The position numbers and the translations under genes were made by a program. DNA of 64,000 bases from Hyphomicrobiales bacterium (GTDB lineage: Bacteria; Pseudomonadota; Alphaproteobacteria; Rhizobiales; Xanthobacteraceae), in NCBI GenBank assembly GCA_016185205.1, contig JACPOA010000016.1, forward strand, positions 1-64,000. The letters run 5' to 3'. The notes beneath the pieces were generated by a model. It saw nothing but the letters and a program-made list of their open reading frames with translations, searched no databases and had not been told where the DNA came from. Positions 1 to 8,743 of the stretch are shown in pieces (the first letter of the stretch is position 1; the number at the start of each line of letters is the position of its first letter).

Positions 1-21
1 CGCAGCAACCTTACGCCATGT

Positions 22-60
22 GGGTTTGTGGACAACGCAAAGCGCGTTGCCCACAAGCCC
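22..60. repeat. 17-bp stem hairpin at window start
   Basis: The two arms (22-38 and 44-60) pair over 17 bp with only G-T wobbles and a five-base loop. No T-run follows on either strand, so this may be a factor-dependent stop for a gene outside the window or a palindromic repeat. From 61 to 221 I see no gene; this stretch should hold the ispH promoter, but no clear -35/-10 pair stands out. Confidence 0.5.
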
Positions 61-221
61 CACAAGGCCAAAAACAGCACAAACAGAAGCGGACAAATGA
101 TGTGCTACCAAAACCGGACAACTTGATTAGCTACCGACACCGCCACGCTTGACAGGGTGGGGCGGCGCATTCCATGTCGGGGTGCAAAGCTTGCGAAAAT
201 ATGCGCGATTTCGAGGATGTA

Positions 222-1196
222 ATGGCATCGAGCCCGCCAAAGCCCGCACTCAAGGTGCTGCTGTGCTCGCCGCGCGGCTTCTGCGCCGGGGTGGTGCGCG
301 CCATCGATTCGGTGGAGCGGGCGCTGAGCGTTTACGGGCCGCCGGTCTATGTGCGTCACGAGATCGTGCACAATCGCTACGTGGTCGAGAGCCTGCGCGC
401 CAAGGGCGCCATCTTTGTCGAGGAACTCGACGAAGTTCCCGATACCGGCGCGCCGGTGATTTTCTCGGCGCATGGCGTGCCGCGCGCGGTTCCCGAGGAA
501 GCGGCGCGCCGCAATCTGTTCGCGCTCGACGCCACCTGTCCGCTGGTCACCAAGGTGCATCGCGAGGCCGAGATTCATCATCGGCGCGGGCGCCAGATCG
601 TGCTGATCGGGCATGCCGGCCATCCGGAGGTGATCGGCACCATGGGCCAGCTGCCGCCCGGCAGCGTCAGCCTGATCGAGACCCTGGAGGACGCCGCGGC
701 CTTCACGCCGCGCGACGCCCACAAGCTCGCTTATGTGACGCAGACCACGCTGTCGGTGCGCGACACCGCGGAAATCGTCGAGCACTTGAAGAGCCGCTTT
801 CCGGCGATCGTCGGCCCGCACAAGGAAGACATCTGCTACGCCACCACCAACCGGCAGGAAGCGGTCAAGCGCGTTGCGCCGATCGTCGACGCCATGATCG
901 TGGTGGGCGCGCCCAATTCGTCGAATTCGCAGCGGCTCAGGGAAGTAGCGCTACGCGCCGGCTGCCCGCACGCGGCGCTGGTGCAGCGCGCCGCCGATAT
1001 CGACTGGAACGAATTCGGCGGCATCGCACGGCTCGGCATCACCGCCGGCGCCTCGGCTCCGGAAGTGCTGGTCGAGGAGATCATCGAGGCGTTTGCGCAA
1101 CGCTACGCCGTGAGCGTCGAGACCGTGTCCGCCGCCGAGGAGGGGGTGTTCTTCCCGCTGCCCCGCGTGCTGCGAGAGACCCAGGCGGCGGAGTGA
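222..1196 (+). CDS. ispH: 4-hydroxy-3-methylbut-2-enyl diphosphate reductase
   Basis: IspH is the last enzyme of the MEP isoprenoid pathway. It reduces HMBPP to isopentenyl and dimethylallyl diphosphate using a [4Fe-4S] cluster in the cytoplasm. The three cluster cysteines are visible: C21 in RGFCAGV, C106 in DATCPLV and C205 in [10 protein letters not shown]. The family motifs SAHGVPRAV and VGAPNSSNS (substrate binding) are also present. Length from the ATG at 222 is 324 aa, normal for the family. In-frame ATGs at 174 and 201 would add 16 or 7 residues without family support. It leads a tight cluster with thrB (7 bp gap) and rnhA, an order common in Hyphomicrobiales. Confidence 0.96.
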   Translation: MASSPPKPALKVLLCSPRGFCAGVVRAIDSVERALSVYGPPVYVRHEIVHNRYVVESLRAKGAIFVEELDEVPDTGAPVIFSAHGVPRAVPEEAARRNLFALDATCPLVTKVHREAEIHHRRGRQIVLIGHAGHPEVIGTMGQLPPGSVSLIETLEDAAAFTPRDAHKLAYVTQTTLSVRDTAEIVEHLKSRFPAIVGPHKEDICYATTNRQEAVKRVAPIVDAMIVVGAPNSSNSQRLREVALRAGCPHAALVQRAADIDWNEFGGIARLGITAGASAPEVLVEEIIEAFAQRYAVSVETVSAAEEGVFFPLPRVLRETQAAE

Positions 1197-1203
1197 GCCG
1201 GGC

Positions 1204-2166
1204 ATGGCCGTCTATACCGACGTCACGGCGGACGATCTCACCCGCTTCCTCGCCGACTACGACATCGGGAGCTTGCGCTCGTACAAGGGCATCGCCGAAG
1301 GCGTGGAGAATTCGAATTTCCTGGTGCACACCGACACCGGCAATTTCATCCTCACGCTGTACGAGAAGCGCGTCGCCGCGGGAGACCTGCCGTTCTTTCT
1401 CGGGCTGATGGAGCATCTGGCCAGCCGCGGCATCACCTGTCCGCAGCCGGTAAAGAACCGACAGGGCGGCATGCTCGGCACGGTCGCCGGCCGGCCGGCC
1501 GCCATCGTCACCTTCCTCGACGGCTTGTGGATCCGCCGGCCGACCGCCAGCCACTGCGCGGCGGTGGGCGAGGCGCTGGCGCGGCTGCATCTGGCCGGCG
1601 CCGATTTCAAGATGAAGCGGGCGAACGCGCTGGGAATCGAAAGCTGGCGCCCGCTCTATGAGCAGGCCAAGGCGCGCGGCGACAGCGTGCGGCCGGGCCT
1701 GTGCGCCGACATCGACAAGGAGCTTACCACGCTGGCAAAGTTGTGGCCGCGCGATCTGCCGCACGGCGTGATCCACGCCGATCTGTTTCCCGATAACGTG
1801 TTCTTTCTCGGCGACAGCCTGTCCGGACTGATCGATTTCTATTTCGCCTGCACCGATATGCTGAGCTTTGACGTCGCGGTCTGCCTCAACGCCTGGTGCT
1901 TCGAGCCGGATCATTCCTACAACGTCACCAAGGGGCGCGCGCTGCTCAAGTCCTACGACAAGGTGCGCGCGCTGGAGCCTGCCGAGCGCGCGGCGCTGCC
2001 GGTGCTGGCGCGCGGCGCCGCCATGCGCTTCCTGCTGACAAGGCTGGTGGACTGGCTGGCAGTGCCGGACGGCGCGTTGGTCAAACCGAAGGACCCGCGG
2101 GAATATGACCGCAAGCTGCGCTGCCACCAATCGGTGAAGAGCGCCGACGATTACGGCATCAATTAA
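1204..2166 (+). CDS. thrB: homoserine kinase, ThrB of the APH fold
   Basis: It phosphorylates homoserine to O-phosphohomoserine, the penultimate step of threonine synthesis. The protein is 320 aa and belongs to the aminoglycoside-phosphotransferase-fold homoserine kinases of alphaproteobacteria and pseudomonads, not the GHMP-fold ThrB of enterics. The kinase motif [11 protein letters not shown] (catalytic Asp, metal-binding Asn) and the downstream IDFYFACTD metal-binding Asp are present. The start MAVYTDV is typical. It sits 7 bp after ispH and its stop overlaps the rnhA start by one base (TAATG), so translation is probably coupled. Confidence 0.94.
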   Translation: MAVYTDVTADDLTRFLADYDIGSLRSYKGIAEGVENSNFLVHTDTGNFILTLYEKRVAAGDLPFFLGLMEHLASRGITCPQPVKNRQGGMLGTVAGRPAAIVTFLDGLWIRRPTASHCAAVGEALARLHLAGADFKMKRANALGIESWRPLYEQAKARGDSVRPGLCADIDKELTTLAKLWPRDLPHGVIHADLFPDNVFFLGDSLSGLIDFYFACTDMLSFDVAVCLNAWCFEPDHSYNVTKGRALLKSYDKVRALEPAERAALPVLARGAAMRFLLTRLVDWLAVPDGALVKPKDPREYDRKLRCHQSVKSADDYGIN

Positions 2167-2636
2167 TGACCGATCAGCGCGTGACCATCCACACCGACGG
2201 CGCCTGTTCCGGCAATCCGGGGCCGGGCGGATGGGGCGCGATCTTGTCTTTCGGCGATCATACGAAAGAGCTCATGGGCGGCGAGCCGCACACCACCAAC
2301 AACCGCATGGAATTGATGGCGGCGATTTCGGCGCTGGAGGCGCTCACGCGGCAATGCACGGTCGATATCCACACCGACAGCCAGTATCTGCGCAACGGCA
2401 TCATGAGTTGGATTCATAGTTGGAAGCGCAACGGCTGGCGCACCGCCGACAAAAGCCCGGTCAAGAACGTCGATCTGTGGAAGCGGCTCGACGCCGCGCT
2501 CTCGCATCACCAGGTGCGCTGGCATTGGGTCAAGGGCCACGCCGGACACGCCATGAACGAGCGCGCCGACGAGCTGGCGCGCGAGGGCCTGGTGGCGGCG
2601 CGTGCCGGCGCCAAAGGGGCGACAAAGACGAAATGA
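2166..2636 (+). CDS. rnhA: ribonuclease HI
   Basis: RNase HI cuts the RNA strand of RNA-DNA hybrids, removing R-loops and Okazaki primers. The 156-aa protein has the four acidic catalytic residues in place: D11 in [12 protein letters not shown]49 in NNRMEL, D71 in HTDSQYL and D135 in NERADELA. The catalytic-loop His is in KGHAGH. Length matches E. coli RNase HI, and no N-terminal hybrid-binding domain is present. It is the last gene of the ispH-thrB-rnhA unit and faces the convergent peroxiredoxin gene across a palindrome. Confidence 0.97.
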   Translation: MTDQRVTIHTDGACSGNPGPGGWGAILSFGDHTKELMGGEPHTTNNRMELMAAISALEALTRQCTVDIHTDSQYLRNGIMSWIHSWKRNGWRTADKSPVKNVDLWKRLDAALSHHQVRWHWVKGHAGHAMNERADELAREGLVAARAGAKGATKTK

Positions 2637-2639
2637 TTT

Positions 2640-2680
2640 GTCACTCCGGGTCCGGCGTTAAAGCGCCGTCCTGGAATGAC
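2640..2680. repeat. short palindrome of the GTCATTCC family
   Basis: Imperfect inverted repeat with GTCACTCC at one end and GGAATGAC at the other, and an inner stem GGCG/CGCC. It lies between convergent rnhA and the peroxiredoxin gene. The outer arms match the longer elements at 20048-20154 and 34412-34514, so it is probably a shortened member of the same family. It may also act as a bidirectional terminator. Confidence 0.6.
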
Positions 2681-2688
2681 GAACGAAA

Positions 2689-3177
2689 TTAAAGCTGCTT
2701 GAGCAGCGCGTCGCCGCCGGAAATGTCGCACTTCCCGGGCGCGTCCTCGATGTTGAGCTTCTTCACCACGCCGTCTTCGACCAGCATGGAGTAACGCTTG
2801 GAGCGCGTGCCCAGCCCATTGCCGGAGCCGTCGAACGCCATGTCGATGGCCTTGGCGAATTCGCCGTTGCCGTCGGCGAGGAAGTCGATCTTGCCCTCGG
2901 CGCCGGTCGCCTTCTTCCAGGCTTCCATGACGAAGGCGTCGTTGACGCCGGTCACCGCGATGGTGTTGACGCCCTTTGCCTTGAACGCAGCAACGTTGTT
3001 CAGGAAGCTCGGGATGTGCAGGTTGTTGCAGGTGGGCGTGAAGGCGCCGGGCACGGCGAACAGGGCGACCTTCTTGCCCTTGAAGATGTCGTCCGTGGTC
3101 TTCGGCTTGTTGGGAGCCTCCGCGGTCATCACGCGGAACGTTGCGTTGGGCAGTTTGTCGCCGGCTTTGATGGGCAT
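2689..3177 (-). CDS. peroxiredoxin, Prx5 (AhpE-like) family
   Basis: A thiol peroxidase that reduces hydrogen peroxide and organic hydroperoxides. The 162-aa protein has the Prx5 signature PGAFTPTC with the peroxidatic Cys at about residue 50, preceded by the typical N-terminal MPIKAGDKLP. A second Cys near residue 150 (GKCDISGGD) is at the place of the atypical 2-Cys resolving residue. It is cytoplasmic, with no signal peptide. The start ATG at 3177 has an upstream purine-rich ribosome site. A DsbD-N-like gene on the same strand lies 52 bp upstream. Confidence 0.93.
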   Translation of the reverse strand: MPIKAGDKLPNATFRVMTAEAPNKPKTTDDIFKGKKVALFAVPGAFTPTCNNLHIPSFLNNVAAFKAKGVNTIAVTGVNDAFVMEAWKKATGAEGKIDFLADGNGEFAKAIDMAFDGSGNGLGTRSKRYSMLVEDGVVKKLNIEDAPGKCDISGGDALLKQL

Positions 3178-3229
3178 GGTTGTCCTCTCCTGAATTCTTA
3201 TGAGGCCGCAAAATAGCGCAGCCGGCGGA

Positions 3230-4060
3230 TTAGTCGAGATGAGTCTTGACCTCGATGGCGCGCTCGCCTTCCACCACCGTGAAGGTCAATTCGAAATGGC
3301 CCTTGGGGTCGACGCCCGGCGGCAGCCCATCGAGTTCGAAGCCGAAATGGCGGTGATCGGCCGGCGCGCCTTGCGCAGGCGTCGGGATGGGCAAGGCCCA
3401 TTCCGGCGTCGGACCTTCGACAAAAATTTCGACCGGCTTGTCGGCCTTGAGATCGATGGCAATCAGCGGCTTTGCCGCATCGTTCACGCGCCGCACGCTG
3501 AGGCCCGCCGCGGCGGCGCTCACCGGCTTGGGCACGCGCGCCTCGGCCGCCGCGAGCGCGGCGTCATGGCTGCTGGCGCCGGCCTGAAGCGTCAGTTCGG
3601 CGCGGCCTTCCGCCGGAATGCACAGCTTCTCGCACACGGCGTAGTCGAGCTTGAGGCGAAGGCGTACCGGCTTGCCCGGCAGCACAGGCGAAATCAGCAC
3701 CGGAAAGATCACCGCGTCTTTGTAGCCAAGCGAGTTGCCGGATTCGTCGGCGAACAGATGCGGCGCCGGGTAGAGCACCTTGGCGCTTTTCAGATTTTCC
3801 GAGCCGGCAAAATCGAAGCGCGGTGGCACGCCCGAATCGCCCGGGTAGCGCCAATAGGTCTTCCAACCCGGTTGCAGCTTGATCTCGATCCCGGCGCGCA
3901 GGGGCGCTTCGCCGGTCTTGTTGGCGCCGGCCAGCAGGCGAACGCCGGAGCGGCTGTCCTGGCTCCAAGGCGATTCGTCGGCGGCGTGCGCCGGAGCGCC
4001 CAGCAGCATGACACCGCATGCCGCCAGCGCCGCGCCTAGCAATCTGTGCAGTCCGTTCAT
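3230..4060 (-). CDS. periplasmic DsbD N-terminal-domain-like protein
   Basis: Secreted protein of about 276 aa with a signal peptide (MNGLHRLLGAALAACG...APAHAA) and a domain like the periplasmic alpha domain of the thiol:disulfide reductase DsbD. The Cys pair in AVCEKLC corresponds to the redox-active cysteines of that domain. It lacks the membrane and thioredoxin domains of full DsbD, so it is a stand-alone redox or chaperone-like protein. I chose the ATG at 4060; one at 4087 would put nine residues before the signal peptide. It sits between a peroxiredoxin gene and divergent yqgE, a grouping I recall from related genomes. Exact substrate unknown. Confidence 0.82.
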   Translation of the reverse strand: MNGLHRLLGAALAACGVMLLGAPAHAADESPWSQDSRSGVRLLAGANKTGEAPLRAGIEIKLQPGWKTYWRYPGDSGVPPRFDFAGSENLKSAKVLYPAPHLFADESGNSLGYKDAVIFPVLISPVLPGKPVRLRLKLDYAVCEKLCIPAEGRAELTLQAGASSHDAALAAAEARVPKPVSAAAAGLSVRRVNDAAKPLIAIDLKADKPVEIFVEGPTPEWALPIPTPAQGAPADHRHFGFELDGLPPGVDPKGHFELTFTVVEGERAIEVKTHLD

Positions 4061-4174
4061 GGCGGTCGATCTAGTCGTTAAATCCATGCCGCGCCACTAA
4101 ATTCATTGTGAGCAGGGGGGTGATCAAACTCGGTGCAAGCCGGCACTTGGTCGGAGCTTTCGCCACAATTACCG

Positions 4175-4198
4175 CCTTGAATATGACCTTGAATATGA
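4175..4198. repeat. 12-bp tandem duplication
   Basis: The unit CCTTGAATATGA occurs twice head to tail in the 207-bp divergent region between the DsbD-N-like gene and yqgE. The surrounding DNA is more AT-rich than the genes and should hold both promoters. The two copies could be a binding-site pair or simple slippage; nothing else decides. Confidence 0.6.
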
Positions 4199-4267
4199 CA
4201 GTGGCTGATTGAACTTTCCGCAGCGAGCTTCGTTTTCAATGACAGGCTGATCGGGTAATCTTGCATC

Positions 4268-4885
4268 ATGAAGCCAACCCGCAAAACCGCCGACACGACC
4301 CCGGCACGCGGCTATCTCGATGGGCAGATGCTGATCGCGATGCCGGCGATGGGCGACGAGCGTTTCGCGCGCGCGGTGATCTATGTGTGTGCGCATTCGA
4401 CCGAAGGTGCCATGGGCATCGTCGTCAACCAGCCGGCAGCCAACATCAAATTTCCCGATCTGCTGGTGCAACTCGAAGTGATTCCGGCGGCCGAGCGGAT
4501 CGAATTGCCGACCGGCACGCAGGCCGTCAAGGTGCTCAAGGGCGGTCCGGTCGAAACCGGACGCGGCTTTGTGCTGCATTCGGCCGACTTCTTCATCGAG
4601 AATTCGACATTGCCGATCGACGAGGGCATCTGCCTCACCGCCACCCTCGACATCCTGAAGGCGATCGCGCGCGGCACCGGGCCGCACAATGCCATCCTCG
4701 CGCTCGGCTATGCCGGCTGGGCGCCCGGCCAGCTCGAGCAGGAAATCCAGCAGAACGGCTGGCTGCATTGCGCCGCCGATGCGGAATTGATCTTCGGTAC
4801 CGACACCGACGCCAAGTACGAAAAGGCGCTGCGCAAGATTGGCATCGATCTCGGCCAGCTCTCGAGTGAATCCGGACACGCTTAG
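4268..4885 (+). CDS. YqgE/AlgH family protein
   Basis: Conserved 205-aa cytoplasmic protein of the DUF179 (YqgE/AlgH) family, whose molecular function is not settled. Family hallmarks are [16 protein letters not shown] at the N-terminus, the MGIVVNQP motif, the [14 protein letters not shown] segment and [14 protein letters not shown] near the C-terminus. It is transcribed away from the DsbD-N-like gene. A structured repeat region and a convergent Cys-rich gene follow. Confidence 0.93.
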   Translation: MKPTRKTADTTPARGYLDGQMLIAMPAMGDERFARAVIYVCAHSTEGAMGIVVNQPAANIKFPDLLVQLEVIPAAERIELPTGTQAVKVLKGGPVETGRGFVLHSADFFIENSTLPIDEGICLTATLDILKAIARGTGPHNAILALGYAGWAPGQLEQEIQQNGWLHCAADAELIFGTDTDAKYEKALRKIGIDLGQLSSESGHA

Positions 4886-4900
4886 TCCAGCCTAGCTCAC

Positions 4901-4931
4901 TCCCGCGTCAGCGGGAATGCAGGGCGCATTC
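4901..4931. repeat. two adjacent hairpins after yqgE
   Basis: TCCCGC-gtca-GCGGGA (4901-4916) is followed at once by GAATGC-agggc-GCATTC (4915-4931). They lie 15 bp past the yqgE stop and could end its transcript, though no T-run follows. They directly precede the 89-bp dispersed element. Confidence 0.55.
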
Positions 4932-4949
4932 CCAGCATGAGAACACAGT

Positions 4950-5038
4950 GTCCCCGCTTTCCGCCTTCGCGCCCCGCGCTTCGGCGGACTTCAAACGCGC
5001 CGAAGCTCGCAAAGCGAGCGGAGGCGGGTCGCGGGGAC
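4950..5038 (+). repeat. 89-bp dispersed palindromic element, copy 1
   Basis: Bounded by GTCCCCGC and GCGGGGAC, with an inner inverted pair GCTTCGGCG / CGCCGAAGC. A second copy of the same length in the opposite orientation lies at 48477-48565, with about 70 central bases nearly identical. It is between convergent yqgE and the Cys-rich gene. It has no coding capacity and no transposase, so it is a non-autonomous palindromic repeat. Confidence 0.8.
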
Positions 5039-5056
5039 GAGCGGCGATGGGAGGCG

Positions 5057-5662
5057 TCACTTTCCCGTCGACGTCGCCGGACACATGTCGGCCGACCCAA
5101 AATGCGGGTAGCCGTGCAGCGTCATGTAGGCGGCGAATAGCTTGTTGGCGCCGGTGTCTGCCTTCGGTGTCGCAGCCGACCATAGACTGTTGCAGCCGTC
5201 GTTACCGTCATTCCCGCATTGGCCGCCCAGGGTGTACATGGCCCCGGTGTAGACCGGACATGTGCAGGTCGTTTTGGTCGGATCGGCGCGATCGACGACG
5301 CAGGGCGAGCCATAGCACCAGGCCCATAGCTGACTGGAGCTGCTGCAGTTCATGGTCTGGTTTGTCTTGTTGTACAGATTTGAGTAGGTCGAGATCAGGA
5401 AAGTCCGGCCGTTACGGACGACCGGTTGCCGCGAGGCGCAACTGCCCGGACCCATCGACCAGCCCTGCCTCACATCGCACGCGCAATTCGCGTATTTGAT
5501 AGCACCGTTCTTTCCCACGATCGGCTGGCAGAGCGCCTTGATGCAGAGGGCGTAGGTCCCGTCGCAGAACACGGGCTTGCCGAGGGGCGGCGCTTGCGCA
5601 GACGCAATCATCGGCAGCAGGGCGAGCGCGGTGGCGAGCATCAGCGATTTCAAGGCGGTCAT
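5057..5662 (-). CDS. Cys-rich secreted protein, unknown function
   Basis: A 201-aa protein with a clear Sec signal peptide (MTALKSLMLATALALLPMIASAQA). The mature part has about 15 cysteines, many close together (CDGTYALC, CACD, TCTC), which suggests several disulfides in the periplasm or outside the cell. I do not recognise the family. The PPLGKPVFCDGTYALCIKALC start and the tryptophan/aromatic centre (SSSQLWAWCYGSPC) are distinctive. It is a single gene with its own upstream AT-rich region, convergent with yqgE. Confidence 0.75.
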   Translation of the reverse strand: MTALKSLMLATALALLPMIASAQAPPLGKPVFCDGTYALCIKALCQPIVGKNGAIKYANCACDVRQGWSMGPGSCASRQPVVRNGRTFLISTYSNLYNKTNQTMNCSSSSQLWAWCYGSPCVVDRADPTKTTCTCPVYTGAMYTLGGQCGNDGNDGCNSLWSAATPKADTGANKLFAAYMTLHGYPHFGSADMCPATSTGK

Positions 5663-5735
5663 GGCGTCCTCTCCAAAGGCTTGCAGCCAAGGGCGTAGGA
5701 TGCCGCTTTTCCGAGATCAATTCAAGGTTGTATAA

Positions 5736-8639
5736 TTATTCAGATGCAATCTTAAGCGTGCGGTTGGCGCGGGCCGGCTTGTCCGTCAGCAGCTCGCCGG
5801 CGGCCTCCGCGCTCATCGGCTCGCCAAAGGCAAAGCCTTGCGCGTATTCGCAGCCGAGCTGGTAGAGCTCGACCGCGTCGGAATCGGTTTCGGCGCCTTC
5901 CGCCACCACTTCCATGCCGAGGTCGTGCGCCATCGCGATGATCGAGCGCAGGATCACCGGCCGCGTGCCGCGCGCGGTGGTGCGCACGAACGACTGGTCG
6001 ATCTTGATGGTGTCGAAGGGAAACCGCTGCAAATAGGCGAGCGAGGAATGGCCGGTGCCGAAATCATCAAGAGATAAACCGGCGCCGAGCTCGCGTATGC
6101 GGGTGAGAATCTGCGCGGCATGTTCGGGATTTTCCATCACCAGCGATTCGGTGATTTCGAGCTTGAGCGTGCCGCGCGCCAGCGTCGTGCGCCCCAGAAC
6201 GCCGCGCAGGTCCTGGATCAGGTCATGGCGCAGCAATTGGCGAGACGACACGTTGACGCTGGCGAACACCGGCTCGCCGCCGCGGTTGGCGGCCTGCCAG
6301 AGCGCCAGTTGCTTGGCGGTGTGGTCGAGCACGAACAGGCCGAGATCGACGATCAGGCCGATTTCCTCGGCGATCGAGATGAATTCGGCCGGCGACAGGC
6401 GGCCCATCTTGGGGTGATCCCAGCGCGCCAGCGCCTCGAAGCCGGCAATGGCGCGATCCTCCAGCCGCACGATCGGCTGGTACAGTACCTTGATCTCCTC
6501 GCGCTCGATGGCGCGGCGCAATTCCGATTCCATGGTCAGCCGGTCGGTCTTGCGCGAACGCATGGCCGGCTTGAAGATTTCGATGCGGTCGCCGCCGATG
6601 CGCTTGGCGTGATACATCGCGAGCTCGGCGTCCTTGAGCACCTCCTCGGTGCGGTGCGGCTGGTTCTCGGCCAGCGCCAGCCCGATCGAGGCGGTGAGGA
6701 AGATTTCGCGGTCGTTGAAGGCGATCGGCGCGCGCAAGGTGCGCCGCATGGTCTCGGCGAAGGCCACGATGCGCGCCGGCTCTTTCTCCGAAATCAGGAT
6801 CAAGGCGAACTGATCGCCGGACAATCGCGCCAGCGTGTCCTGCGGCTTGAGCAGCCGGCCGAGCCGGCGCGCGATGGTGAGCAGGATGGAATCGCCGACC
6901 GCGATGCCGACCGAGTCGTTGACCTGCTTGAAGCGGTCGAGATCGATCACGATCACCGACGGCTTGACCTGCGGATCGGAGCGGGCGAAGGCGAAGACCG
7001 CTTCCATGCGGTCGATGAACAGTTCGCGGTTGGGCAGGCCGGTGAGATTGTCATGCACCGCGTCGAACAGCAGCCGTTCCTCGGCATTCTTGAAGTCGGT
7101 GACGTCGGTCAGCGTGCCGACCAGGCGCACCACTTCACCGTCGGAGCCGACCACCGGCCGCGCCTTCAGCAGGAACCAGAGATAGTGGCCGTCGGCGGCG
7201 CGCAAGCGGAAATCCTGCGTGAGGCGGCCGCGCCGCTGCTCCACCGCGCTGTCGAGCGAGGCGCGGAAGCGGTCGCGGTCGAGCGGATGCAGCACGTCGA
7301 GCCATTGCGCCGCCGGCCCTTCCAGCGCGCCGCGCTTGAGGCCGAGCAGGTGCTCGGTTTCCGGACTGGTGAACACCTTGTCGGCGGAGACGTCCCAGTC
7401 CCAGATCATGTCGCCGGCGCCCGTCAGTGCGAGCGCGCGGCGCTCGACGTCGGAGACGATGCCGTGGGTGATGCCGCCGGCGAAGGCGTGTTGCATCACC
7501 GTGAAACCGATCAGCATCACGATCAGCACCAGGCCGCCGAGCAGCGCCGGGCCGATGATGTCGTTGGTGACGGCGCCGGTGACCGCCAGCCCGGCGGCCA
7601 GCGTCCACACCACCAGCAAGAGCCAGGTCGGGATCAGCAGCACGGCGCGGTCGAAGCCGTGGGTGGAGAGATAGATCACCAGCGCCAGCCCGCACACCGC
7701 AATGCCGAGCAGCGATATGCGCGCGATGCCGGCGGCGACCGCCGGATCGAAAACGGCAACGGCAATGAGCGCGGCGAGCGCGGCCAGCCAGGCGATGGTG
7801 ATGTGGGCGTAGCGCACATGCCAGCGCGACAGATTGAGATAGGCGAACAGGAACACCAGCAGCGTCGCCGACAGGATCGCCTCGCCGCAGGCGCGCCAGA
7901 CGCGCTCGGCGCCGGCCGACATGTCGAACACCTTGCCCCAGAATCCGAAATCGATGCCGATGTAGATGAGCACCGCCCAGCCGAGCGCAGCGGCGGCCGG
8001 GAACATCACCGAGCCCTTCACGACAAATAGGATGGTGAGGAACAGCGCCAAGAGGCCGGCAATGCCGATGACGATGCCCTGGTACAGCGTCAGGCTGTTG
8101 ACCTTGTCCTTGTAGGCGTCCGGCTCCCACAAATAAATTTGCGGAAGTTTGTCGGTGCGCAGTTCGGCGACGAAGGTGATGACGGTGCCGGGATCGAGCG
8201 TGACGCGGAAGATGTCCGAGGTATTGCTCTCCTGCCGCACCGGGCGGTCGCCGGAGGAGGGCGTGAAGCCGACGACGCGCGAGATGCCGAGATCGGGCCA
8301 GATCAGACCGGAGCCGACCATGCGGTAATGCGGCACGACGATCAGCCGGTCGATCTGCTCGTCGCTGTTGTTGGTGAGCGCGAACACCGCCCAGTTGGTG
8401 TTGCCCTCGCGCGCGCGCACCTCGATGCGGCGCACGATGCCGTCGGTGCCGGGCGCGGTCGACACCTGGATGCGGTCGCCCTCGGTCTTCAGCCGTTCGG
8501 TGGCGGCGGTGAGATCGATGGCCGAGGCGTCGAGCCGCACGTTCACGGATTCGACGGCAAGCGCGACCGGCGCCGCCAGTAGCGAGGCAGCGAACGCGAA
8601 CACAATCGCCGCGGCAGTCACGGTGCGCGTCACGGTCAA
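5736..8639 (-). CDS. membrane 7TM-PAS-GGDEF-EAL protein, likely c-di-GMP phosphodiesterase
   Basis: Signal peptide, then an extracytoplasmic beta-rich sensor region, about seven to eight membrane helices, a PAS domain, a GGDEF domain and a C-terminal EAL domain; about 967 aa. The cyclase signature is SGDQF instead of GG[DE]EF and the inhibitory site reads KPQD instead of RxxD, so diguanylate cyclase activity is doubtful. The EAL side is intact: GFEALARWDHP, the ESLVMEN Glu and LDDFGTGHSSL. The likely output is therefore c-di-GMP breakdown controlled by an envelope signal. Start: TTG at 8639 has GAGGA seven bases upstream and opens directly on the signal peptide. A TTG at 8747 overlapping the upstream stop, or ATG at 8735, would add a long hydrophilic leader. 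It follows the quinone oxidoreductase gene. Confidence 0.85.
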   Translation of the reverse strand: MTVTRTVTAAAIVFAFAASLLAAPVALAVESVNVRLDASAIDLTAATERLKTEGDRIQVSTAPGTDGIVRRIEVRAREGNTNWAVFALTNNSDEQIDRLIVVPHYRMVGSGLIWPDLGISRVVGFTPSSGDRPVRQESNTSDIFRVTLDPGTVITFVAELRTDKLPQIYLWEPDAYKDKVNSLTLYQGIVIGIAGLLALFLTILFVVKGSVMFPAAAALGWAVLIYIGIDFGFWGKVFDMSAGAERVWRACGEAILSATLLVFLFAYLNLSRWHVRYAHITIAWLAALAALIAVAVFDPAVAAGIARISLLGIAVCGLALVIYLSTHGFDRAVLLIPTWLLLVVWTLAAGLAVTGAVTNDIIGPALLGGLVLIVMLIGFTVMQHAFAGGITHGIVSDVERRALALTGAGDMIWDWDVSADKVFTSPETEHLLGLKRGALEGPAAQWLDVLHPLDRDRFRASLDSAVEQRRGRLTQDFRLRAADGHYLWFLLKARPVVGSDGEVVRLVGTLTDVTDFKNAEERLLFDAVHDNLTGLPNRELFIDRMEAVFAFARSDPQVKPSVIVIDLDRFKQVNDSVGIAVGDSILLTIARRLGRLLKPQDTLARLSGDQFALILISEKEPARIVAFAETMRRTLRAPIAFNDREIFLTASIGLALAENQPHRTEEVLKDAELAMYHAKRIGGDRIEIFKPAMRSRKTDRLTMESELRRAIEREEIKVLYQPIVRLEDRAIAGFEALARWDHPKMGRLSPAEFISIAEEIGLIVDLGLFVLDHTAKQLALWQAANRGGEPVFASVNVSSRQLLRHDLIQDLRGVLGRTTLARGTLKLEITESLVMENPEHAAQILTRIRELGAGLSLDDFGTGHSSLAYLQRFPFDTIKIDQSFVRTTARGTRPVILRSIIAMAHDLGMEVVAEGAETDSDAVELYQLGCEYAQGFAFGEPMSAEAAGELLTDKPARANRTLKIASE

Positions 8640-8743
8640 TCGAAAGTCCTCAACCCAAGCATTAGGTCCGACATTGCGCCGATTTCGCGGCTCAGCAAGC
8701 AGTCGTAGCCCGGTCTGACGCGGGCAGATGTTCATCTGCGCTG

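Noticed and set aside
6120-8030. A 636-codon plus-strand frame opposite the GGDEF-EAL gene
   Set aside because: Antisense shadow; Glu/His/Arg/Gln-rich with no motif.
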